DNA of 64,000 nucleotides from Leptidea sinapis (Eukaryota; Arthropoda; Insecta; Lepidoptera; Pieridae): NCBI RefSeq assembly GCF_905404315.1, contig NC_066283.1, positions 1,488,001-1,552,000 of the forward strand, written 5' to 3'. The notes under the pieces were generated by a model. That model was not told where the DNA came from. It saw only the letters and a list, made by a program, of their open reading frames with translations, and did no database searches. A program made the translations under genes and the position numbers. Below are positions 34,638-46,600 of this stretch, one piece after another. Within the stretch, counting starts at the first letter, position 1; every line of letters starts with the position of its first letter.

Positions 34638-37600
34638 CTGAGAAATAAATCATTAACATTATTTGGTGCGCTTTCAAACAAAATGCCTAAATAGTGAGGA
34701 GGAGACCTTCACCGAGGTTACAAGCACACGAGACGTAGCAAAGTGCGGTGTGACTGTGGTTATATCGGGGTACGCTGGACCTCCAGTAGTTTGGTATAAT
34801 TTATTAATTTTTTATGGAAGAGGAGGACAAACTAAGGTTCAGGTCACCTAATTTTCACCTCACCAGTGGGTGGCTCCCTGGCACAGGATGGATAGATTAT
34901 AGGAAAAAAAAATTTATTGAATTAGGCGTTACTTTGCGGAAATCCATAATTATACAAATGATTTAAGTTTTCTTTAGTGTTAATTCCGCCAATATTTGTT
35001 TTTAAACAATTCGACACGTGTTTCGCCTCTACACGAGGCATCCTCAGGACGTGCTGTCTCGCCAAAATCTGGCACGAGACTAAGACTAGTTTCGTGACAC
35101 TAAACATTAAAGAAAACTTAAATCATTTGTATAGATTATAGGTACCAGAACGGCACCTATTTCTGCCGTATAGCAGTTATGTGTAAACATTATTGTGTTT
35201 CGGTCTGAAGGTAGCTAGTGAAATAACTGGGCAAATAAGACTTAACATTTAATATCTCAAGGTAACAAGCGCAATTGTAGTGCCGCTCAGAATTATTGGG
35301 GTTTTTCAAGAATACTGAGCAGCACTGCATTGTAATGGGCAGGACGTATCAATTACTATCACCTGAGCGTCCTGCTCATCTCGTCTCTTTTTCATAAAAA
35401 AAAATATGTTAAATGATCACCGCCACAACGAGCCTCGCAGGCAAAGAAAACACGTTCCACAGATTGGTAGTACGTATCAAAAAGTTTCTTGAAAGCAGTA
35501 TTGAGGAGAGCGCCACACTTCGAGATGGTGAGCGAAGGTGGATCTGGACGGCAGGGCTTAAACGCTCTGCACACCACAAAATAAGATATCAATCCCACCA
35601 TATGAATATCTGGCATTCCTCTACAGAAAGTGCTTCCTTATGCGGTGTGGACGATGCGACATACTTTAAAAATAAGCGTCCATACATACATATCACATAT
35701 TATATATATAAAAGCATAAAAAGGCATTAATTTTCTCAAATTTCATTCCTTTACAATTATTTTTGATGTCATTTTAAACATACTAGCATGCTAACATACT
35801 ATACTGCTACCGCTTCGGAAACAAATGGCTCTCTGAGAGAGAAGAAGCTCTCCCAGCATTCTTTTTTTTACGCTCTTTTTAATTAAATATACAATATTGT
35901 ACTGTCATTGCTATTGCTAGAAAATAATCATAATAGTATCTAATATATAAAATTTTCGTGTCATGGTGTTAAACATTGAACTCCTCCAAAACGGCTTGAC
36001 CGATTCTCATGAAATTTTGAGTGCATATTGGGTAGGTCTGAGAATCGGACAACATCTGTTTTTCATCCCCCTAAATGTTAAGGGTGGTCCACACGATTTT
36101 TTTTTTTAATTTTTTTTAATTTTTTGTTTGATTATGAGTCAGCTTAAAAATTACGATCAACAGTTAGTTTTGTATCGCGATTATAATATCGGCAATACAA
36201 CGTTTGCTGGGTCAGCTGGTATTTATATAAAGGACTAGCCGTTCCGCCCGTTTTGCTAGGCGAATTTTAAAAGGAAATAAATTAAATTTTATTCATCTTA
36301 TTACAAATATAATAAAAAATAAGTAGGATCGCAGAAATATCTAAGATAAATTTCGCACCGAATGGTGTTAGTTTCATGTCGACACGATCAGTGGTTTAGG
36401 CTTAAAAGAGCCTCGAACAAGGACTATTTTCATTATATATATACTAGCTGACCCGACAGTCGTTGCTCTGTAGATAATAAAAAAATTCTGTTTTATAGGA
36501 ATTTGCCATAAATATTTCAAAACATCAAGAATTATTTCGTAAAAAATGCTCCCTGTTGTTATAGTGAAATTGTTTCACAGTAGAACTGTCAAACCGTGCG
36601 TTACTAAATTCTCTCATAGAATGTCTATACAAAAGAAATATTGAAAATAAGAATAATTATGCGTTCCAAATCGAAATAAAAACTATTTTATCTCTCAAGT
36701 TGGACTAAACTGTACACCATGAAGTAATCCGCGTTAAAATCCGTTCATTAGTTTTTTTTTATGGAATAGGAGGACAAACAAGCGTACGGGTCACCTGTTG
36801 CTAAGTGATCACCGCCGCCCACAATCTCTTGCAACACCAGAGGAATCACAGGAGCGTTGCCAGCCTTTAAGGTACGTTGTTGTTGTACGCGCTTTTTTTG
36901 AAGGTACCCATGTCGTATCGTCCCGGAAACACCGCACAGGGAAGCTCATTCCACAGCTTTGTAGTACGTGGAAGAAAGCTCCTTGAAAACCGCACTGTGG
37001 AGGACCGCCACACATCCTGATGGTGAGGAGTGAGTTTAGGAGTCCATCGCGAACAAACAACGTAACACGTAATTTTTATATATTTAGATATATATAGAAG
37101 TTAGGTTCTGTAAGATTATATTGTAAGTTAGTTGTTCACCTCGCAGCCACGTAACAGATGAGCAGCGCGCCTCCGGTACAGAGCACCCTGGTGACAGGCG
37201 TGGGGTAGAACTGCACGATGACCCACGCGAACAGGCCGGTGCACGACATGCAGATGAAGGCCAGGATCGTGCGCAAGAAGTGCACGCACGTGAACCCACG
37301 CTCCCACACCAGTCTGCAACCATACAACACGCCATATTTATTTAAACACATTGCGCGCACGAAGTAGTGTGATGATATGCATGCAAGCTAAGACAATTTA
37401 TACATCTAGATACAGCCTCTAGCTGCCAGACAACCGATGAAAACAGGCCAGAATTATTACTTTATTGTACGTGACAAGCTACGTCTTTGACTGCATTTAG
37501 TGCTCGACCGACGCGTCGGTGAGCGCTGACGTCGGTCGTGCGTAGCGCGTATCGTACGCGACCGACGTATCTCGTCACCGCGACGTAGCTGTACCTACGC

Positions 37601-40600
37601 GCGTAGCAATTCTGCAGCGCTGGACTGTCCTTTTCATTGTTGCTACACCGATGCGTCAGCGCTGACTGCGCGATTTGTATTTCAATTTGTGTTAGAGTTA
37701 GGTTAACTGTCAACCTCTCCTCTCCTATCTTCTCTTTCAGCCGAAGAAGCCGTGAATGTCTTTTACACACAAATTCAAATAATCATCAACTCTCACGTTC
37801 CTTTTGCCAAAATTAGTTCATCTAAATTCCCCACCTGGTTCTCTAAACCTTTAATAAAATGTTTAAAACGCAAACTCAAAATATGGGCCCGTTGGAAATC
37901 TTACAAAAACCTGCGTGATTATCAGGAATTTTCACTATTACGTAAACGAGTTAAATTGCTTCTTACTACATGTCATAATAAGTACATTAACAACGTTGAA
38001 AACTCCTTGAAGAATAATATTAATTTTTTCTGGAAATATGCATCTTCTTTAAAAGAGTCTAACTCAGGTTATCCTCGCTTAATGTGGTATGACGGTGTCG
38101 AATCTGATGATCCTAAATTCATAGCTGATATGTTCTCTAAATATTTTCACTCAGTCTTTGAACCCGGTTTCGATGGAGCAATACTATAGTATTGACCAAT
38201 TTGAAAATATAAGTTGCGACGCCGATCATACTCCGCTAATTGACAATGTACGTCTCCACAGACCCAATATTTTAGCAGCACTCCAAAATATCGACCCCAA
38301 TAAAGGCGCCGGTCCTGATAACATTCATCCGGTTTTTCTAAAGCGTACTTGCAAAACGCTATCTATTCCTTTGGAAATTATTTTTAATAAATGTTTATCC
38401 TCTGGTTACTTTCCTAGTATCTGGAAGATAGCTCATATTACGCCTATATTTAAAGCAGGAGCAAAAAATCAAGTCGCAAATTATCGTCCGATCTCTATAC
38501 TGTCATCTATTCCAAAAATTTTTGAGAAATTGGTACACCAAGTCGTATACACAAAGCTAAAACACACAATCATAGAACAGCAACACGGTTTCGTGGCTGG
38601 CAGATCTACTTTGTCAAATCTTCTTGTTTTTACTGATTATTTATTTAAAGGCCTTGACAATAAAAACCAAATTGAAACAGTCTACACAGATTTCCAAAAG
38701 GCATTTGACAAGGTGGACCACCTACTGTTACTAAAAAAATTATCATACAACGGTATAAAAGGTAACCTCTTGCGTTGGTTTGCTGCTTACCTAAGTGCCC
38801 GAGTACAATCGGTAGTTATTAATGGTTTCATCTCCCCTACAGTCAACGTAACGTCAGGCGTACCTCAAGGCTCTATACTTGGTCCATTGCTTTTCACACT
38901 TTTTATTAATGACATCTCTGATTGCTTTAAGTCTTGTAAGTTTTTATTATATGCAGATGATTTAAAACTATATTCCCATATTGTTGACTTCAATGATGTC
39001 CTGCTTATGCAGGAAGACTTGAATAGGTTAGATGTCTATTGCAAAAGTAACAAACTATTTTTAAGTTACACTAAATGTAAGCATATCTCTTTTACGAAAA
39101 ACAAAAATAAAATTGAAACGAGATTTACACTAGGCGATCAAGAACTTGAAACAGTTACCTGTATTCGTGATCTTGGGGTATACCTTGATGCCAAGTTGAC
39201 ACTTAATGACCACATTGATTACATAGCGAATAATGCATATCGTATGTTAGGCTTTATTACACGCGTCTCTGAGGCATTTAAAAATAAAGATACATATATG
39301 TGTCTTTTTCGAACACTTGTGCTGTCTCAGCTTGAATATGTCACCCAATATGGAATCCGCTGTATAAGGTATATGACCATCAGGTCGAGATGATACAAAA
39401 GAAATTCTTGCGTATCCTAAACTTTCGCTTGGGTGGACGAAACCACTACAAGAATCTCTTAAAACAATTTAATATTCTTTCATTAAGCCAGCGACGGAGT
39501 TTAATTGAATTAGTCACTCTGAGAAAAATATGTACGAGTGAAATCATATCCTCAGAATTGCTTCAGTTAATCGATTTTCATATACCAGCCCGTGCTACAC
39601 GCTCTAATAATTTATTTCATCTCTCAAAAACCAGGACAAATACTGGTATACGTACGCCACTGCACAGAATGTTTGCTCTCCATAACTCTAGATTTAATGA
39701 TGTAGATATGTTTTCGTGTTCCTCTAAAACTTACAAACTCAGAATAAAACAAATCCTGGCACAAACAGAGTAAGTTAGAAATCACGTAATTTTATCTAAA
39801 TTGTAACAATGTCTACCATGCATTATGTTAGATTTATTTATCAACTGGTTGTCTGCAACTAAGTGTAATGTAAGTGTAAATTTAAATATTAAGTGTACTT
39901 AGTGAAACTGTTTAAGGAGACATCCTTGTGTCCATATTTCTATTTTTACTTTATCTACTTTATGTTTAAGGATGTATCTGTATTTGTTTCCAAATAAATA
40001 AATAAATAACCTCATTTTTTTTGACAATTCCACATCTGTCACAGTCTATCTAGGCGTATAAATGATCTAAGAATGCGGGCATGGTGACAGTTTATTAACA
40101 CTACCAACCGAACAGACTTAAGTTCCGCTGCTTATGCAGTAAAAATATTCGTTCCGTTGCAGTCATTGCAAGGATTGGTACATTTTAGTTACTTTCGCAG
40201 CAGATATTAATTATTTTTGCGCTGCAGACGATTCAAATCAATAAATATTGTAACTATTAATTCTCACTATATTCAGGAAGACATAATATCATGTGTTCAT
40301 AAGATACAGTACATTTTTGATCAAAGACAGTTCGCCACTATTTTTTGACGTGTTCACAGCTGTGATAATTAACGTCTATTCAAAGCTTCCAACTTTCTTA
40401 ACGTTAGTTTTACTCAAAATATTTATTATTATAAATCAAATATTATGTACTTTTTACTATTCTAATGCTATAATCTGTAAAAACTTTAGCGTCCGTTCCC
40501 TAATTATGCTTGAACAGATACTAATAAACAGTTGAAATAAACCCGCTGAGTTTCTTGCGCCCGTACTCTCAGTTCAGAGGAATACGTTTTCGGGTGGGTT

Positions 40601-43600
40601 TTTGTCATTGAATAAGAAATTTTTATTCATATTTATATATAAATAATTGAATTTGTACAAATGATTTAAGTTTTCTTTAGTGTTAATTCCGTCAATATTT
40701 GTTTTAAAACAATTCGACACGTGTTTCGCTTCTACACGAGGCATCTTCAGGACGTGTTGTCTCGCCAAAATCTGGCACGAGAATAGTTCTAATATTGGCA
40801 GAATTAACACTAAAGAAAACTTAAATCATTTGTATAATTATGGATTTTTTTTAATTGAATTTGTATTTATTTTATGTTTATTTCTATACTATACCTATGT
40901 GAGACATAATAAACGGTAAGTACATATATAGATAGCTTCAAACTCATTGATCGTGAACAAATACAATTATTATATAGAACGAAGTCATTACCTATTTGTT
41001 TCTTCCACAACGTACGGAGTGTTGCAAACCTTGCACTTCATGCAATCCGGTGTTCCGTAGCTCTGTCAATAAAAAAAAAACTGATTAAACAAACGAACTT
41101 GTTTGATTGAAACAAACTCAGCGAAGACACCATTCATATCGGTTAGGCCATTTTAGATATTTGCATTTACATACAGACAATACCCAAAATAAATTTTCAC
41201 ATCGTTAGATAAGTAAAACTTTAATAAATAATAATAATAATATTGACACACTTTTACATAAAATATCCCCAAACTAGGCATAGCCTGTTCTATGGTTGCA
41301 AGACAACGATATAATTAATACAATATACTTAGTTAAACATACATAAATACAAATAAACATCCATGACTCGGAAATCAACATTCATAATATGAGTTTCTTG
41401 CTACTTCTTCTCATTAGCTCAACCCTTTACGAAGTAGCGGTAGATTCAATAAGAAAATTTTTTTTTTACATTCATAAGTGTCATTTCCGTGACCTACGTG
41501 AATAAACTGAATTTGATTTGATTTGATATATTCATCATATAAATGTTTGCATCTACTGGGATCCGAACCCGTGACCTCTAGTTGAGTAGGAAGGGTCACT
41601 AACCCTTGGGCTAAAGGAGTCGTCTAAATGATCTCTATATAATATAGAGACTTACTGTAGAGAATACTTAATGTAGAGAAGCGGTCCGGTCTCATCAGAA
41701 TGAGTGAATAAATATTTTGAAAACTGTAAACAACTTAATATATGAATAATTTTTAATAATACTTAAATTTGATTTTTCACATCCTAAAAGTTATCAAATA
41801 AATATTCTTTTTGGGCAGTATATTCGGCTATTTAAACGCGCCATTTTGCGCGGGGTTTCTGTGACGTCAGAGTCTATATCTATGCTGTATTAATAAATTA
41901 ATTTTCTCTTGACATTATAGTTCACGATATATGATTGCTTTTTGCTTAAACGCTTCCAACATATCTGTTGGCTCCGAATTAGATCGGCTCCTAGCCAGTA
42001 CCGACTTACGTAATAGCTACGGACCGTCCATGTATTGCTGGTTTTGTCCTTCGGTTATTCAACAAATTCATTTAAGATCTTGGCATACCTCGATGAGCCA
42101 CCGCTTGAGACAGTCGTGGTGCACGGCCGCCACGTCACCGGTGCAGCGACATGGCCGGATGAGAGGCTCCTGGCGGGAGCCGTCGTAGCAGATCCAGCAG
42201 TCACGCGAGGACCCCACGCTGCCAACCAGGGAGTCGGTCTCCACATTCTGGAACACGATCGAATTGTCAAAAGATTGTGTCGCACACTGCGAAGTTTTTC
42301 TTTATTATAAGATTTATTTTTAACTTTTTATTAAAGTGGATTGCACGCGTTTCCGGTGCCGCTAAAGCGTTACAGAGATATCTCACAAAACCCACATTAC
42401 TCGTAAGTGTCTATTTCAGTTTCATTAAAATTTCGGTGCTTTTAGGAAATTACTTTAAAAGTATTGAGTAACACTATTAATGTTTTACCCTCGGATAAAC
42501 TTCTGGTTTGGGGTGAAAATTAATTAAAAACCTTACTAAAATAGAAACTGGGATACATATAACAGCGCGGTAAGAATTGGTAAGGTTATTTTTGCCTAAA
42601 TATGAAAGCATTCAGCCTGTCCTTATTATACAGTACAATAAAAATCATTACATCTTTTTTTAATGAAACTATGAATAATATTGGTTGAGCTTCTTGCGCC
42701 GCTTCTTCTCTCTCAGAGCGCCATTTGTTTCCGAAGCGGTAGCAGTATTAGAAATGACTATCAATGACAAAAAATAAATGCCTTTGTATGCCTTTATAAC
42801 AAATATAAAATAATTGTATATAAGTTGAAAGTACTAAAGGGATATAAATAATAGAATGATATAAAATTCAATAATAATAATTTACTAACATTAACAGCTA
42901 TTTTTACCATTCAAATAGTCTTTTACATTATAAAATGATTTATAAATTAATATATTTTTATGAAACACTTAAATCTTCTTATTAATAATTCCTTAATATA
43001 ATTTTAGAGCTAATTATAAAATATATTGTAATCTAATTTAAAAGAGTTAGTGAATTTACGGAGCCTAGTAGATGTAATTTCGAGTTTTTATTGATCTTAT
43101 GAATATACAAGGGTTCTAGTATATGTACCGGCAGTGGACTATAATAATTTCATTTTATTTACCAGCTCTAGGTAATACTAAGCTTCCAGAAACCAATAAT
43201 CACAACAAATGATAATACCGACTCACCGGATTGGTTAGCGCCCGTAAAGCCAACTGAGGGTCCTTATACAAATATGTGATGTAAAGCAGGTACAGAGTTA
43301 GCCAACTCCTAGCCACGGCCAGAAACAATCGCTGCTTTTGATGCCAGCTCAATCTAGATAGGTCCAGCTGGGAATCGGACAGTTCATTTAGATGGCAATC
43401 ATCGCCAAAGTAACCACTATGGAGGCGGGGAAAATTTCCCAGAATATGGCAACCTTTGACATAAAGCTGCGTTCGTGTGTGTGCAAAAGTAGGCAAATTG
43501 TCTCTAACGAGCAGAACTAACCAAGCAGTCTATAATAAAGTAATGATTCAAAATTCCCCTTTAGATTAATTCACCTTTCGATGTATACTCAGTTACAGCT

Positions 43601-46600
43601 CAAGTGTGAAAAGCAACATCTAGGACACACAACGCGCATAAGACATTGATGACAAAATCCCAAGCAAATGAAAGTAGCCGACGAGGCGAAGACAATATAA
43701 ATTTAAAAAAAAACTGCAATGATGCTCATTACCCAAGTTAATGTTAAATTATCTAATCTAGTAATAATAAACGCTAAACATAAAAAAGTGGTATAGTAAC
43801 CAGGTGGCCTACTCCTAAAATCGATATTCGAAAAATCGTGGCATTAGTCGTATCGAATCCTACTCTTAGTAACATCGTAATCAATGTCGAAACGATGATG
43901 ACGAAACATTATTCCATATTATCGGTCCTAACCCTACTCTTAGTTGAAAATGTCAGAGACGAATATTCGAATTTCACAAATAATCAAACGTCACTTTTAC
44001 GATAATCTCAACGACACCTCCTAGGCTCTCGATGCTATTATCGTTTCAAGTTGTATAGATATATTTGCCATACAATATACATACTTAATAAATATTATTG
44101 AAATAATTATATGTGATTTACTATTCAAGAGGATTTTTTTACTACTAAGTCATTTTGTTGATCGTTTATGCGTAGAAATAATGCAAAAGGCCGCCTGAGA
44201 AATAGGAAGTCGACGAGAAGGGTTGAGTTACTTTTTTACATTTTATAATTATCCGCACGTTTTGTATTATTTATTCAATTTTAAATGGTCATATTATATT
44301 CATTACATATTTTTTTTTACATTAACATTATGTGATGAAACAAACATGATTTACAAATTATTCTTAATTAGCCCGCGCTATTTATATTTATTTAAAAAAA
44401 AAGAAATTCTCTCAAATATACGCAGCAGCGAAGCGGTACGACGAGCGATTGCGGCACCCTAGTTGTATATCTAGTTGGTAAGCCTTTTTAAATAAATAAA
44501 ATGACTTTTCAAATGAACTCATTCACCTGTGGTAAACGTTTTACAATTTTGTGGTTACAGTTATCTTATATTGAGAAACACAATCTGTCTGATAGATTGA
44601 ACAATAGGATCTGAATTACAAAACTGACCATCAAATATAAACTAGTTATGTATCGAGTTCTGAACAATGTACCAATATACACAATATGATACCATTATTT
44701 TTTTTAATTTGTGTGTAACATATTAAAAACAGACATATTGCACGTCTCGAACGCGAAGCGGCGATGTTGTGCTTTATAACCGACCTGTCAAGGTCACACG
44801 ATTTCCATAAATAATAAACTGAATATTTTTTATTCTATTACTCTTACACATAAAAAGCACATCAATATAAAGCTAAGACACTAATAAATAATCCAGACAC
44901 TTTTTTTAAGTTATCGAATACGTTTTAATATAAAAAAAAATTCATTAAATAAATTATCGTGTACAAATGGACGATTTGTCTGTGGTTCAAAAAAACGGCG
45001 TGGTACGGATATCTCGAGAACGACTTGACGAAACGACTTAATTTTTTTTTTACAATTTTAAGAATTAAGCAGAGAAGGTTCCTTTCGAAAATCACTACAG
45101 TAGGCCTTCTCGTTTTTTTCTAAACGCATTTGACTCGAATTTATTCGATATTTAACTTTAAAAAAATATTGCATAAGCGCTCGAGGCGCGCATTTTTTAT
45201 TAAATGTGCATTTAAGGTATAGAGTGTGTGTGTTTGTATTTCTAAATAAAGCATGCATTATGTATGTATTCAAAGAGAATAATAAGTGATTGTTTAACGC
45301 ATAGCAAGGTGTTTGTCTGGCGTATGTAATTTGTATTTTAAGTATGTAGTCAACAACTATAACTATGTTTTTACTTATTAATTTACATTTTTTTTACCTT
45401 ACTCGTGTAAGGCATTTAGAAATTGAGTATTTTGTTCCATTACTTTGAGCATATTTTAATTGAAATAATTTGTAAATTTAATTGAAAATAAGAACCTGTA
45501 ATACCATTCTGTTTTAATAGAGCAATCTTAGAGTTTCTTGTTCGTTCTTTTCTAAGGAAACCTGTCTTCCAAACGAGGTTGTATAAAAATTGACATATTG
45601 CAATTTACCTACGAAATAAAATATTTTTGATTTGATTTACACTATGAAAGTAGTGTACTTATTGTTTGCACCGGATGCCGGCTAGATTATGGATACCACG
45701 ACGGCGCCTAATTCTACTGTGAAGCAGTAATGTGTAAGCATTACTGTGTTTCGGTCTGAAGGGCGCCACAGTTGGTGAAATTACTGGGCAAATAAGACTT
45801 AATATCTAATGTCTCAAGGTGACGCGATCGCAATTGTAGTGACGCTCAGGATTTTTCAAGAATCCTGAGCTGCACTGCATTGTAATGCGCAAGGCAATCC
45901 GTATCATTTACCATCAGCTGAACGTCCTGTTCGTCTCGTCCCTTATTTTCATTTAAAAAAATATATGAAAGTAGTATACTTATCGTATATAGATATATTA
46001 TTGTGTGTACGTGTAAGTTATGAGTATATTTTACGTTACAGCAAGTGTAATAAGTGCTCGTGTAAGCGGGTGCGTACGTACCTTGGTGTCGGCTCTGAGG
46101 TTGTCGGGCGCGAGGAGGTCCGCGAGCCGAGCCTCGTCGAGCTGGCTGGCGAGCAAGCGCCGCGGGTTGAGCAGCCACAGTTGCTCGGGCGCCATGCAGT
46201 TCCACAGCACGCACGGGAACCATAGCGTGACACCGATCTCCACCAGCCGGAACACCAGGTCGTGCCAATTGCGTGACACGACCGGCACCCTGTTAATACA
46301 ATGTTCAATGAAGCCACAACCCGAGAGTTGAACAAGGCATACAAGATTTTATGACGATAGTGACGGAGTAAGACTACTTGATGCCCTAAGGCCATAGGTT
46401 CTCAACGTGGGCGATAACGCCCCCTTGTGGGCGTTTGAGACTTTCGGGGGGGCAGTAGAAGACCCAGAGAAAATTAGGGGACATTAAGATGGCGCAGATG
46501 GAGCGTGGGTAGATTAAAAAATATAGTCTAAAAAGGCAAAAAAATACACGAAAATACTCTAGAAAAAAACATATTCTCAAAGTGGGCGGTAAGCAAAATA

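Noticed and set aside
34904..35130. Calling the foldback element a simple MITE
   Set aside because: The 12-13 bp target duplications and variable truncation suggest retroposition rather than cut-and-paste; kept as a retroposon with foldback arms.
37462..37770. 102-codon minus-strand frame
   Set aside because: It lies in the inverted-repeat GC-rich element, with no domain; translation of repeat DNA.
42035..42310. Open frames on the plus strand opposite exon 7
   Set aside because: They are antisense shadows of the GC-rich RING-CH exon; the minus frame has the zinc pattern and splice sites.
45965..46395. Several overlapping frames around exon 5
   Set aside because: Only one frame joins in phase to the neighbouring exons; the others are shadows caused by GC-rich sequence.
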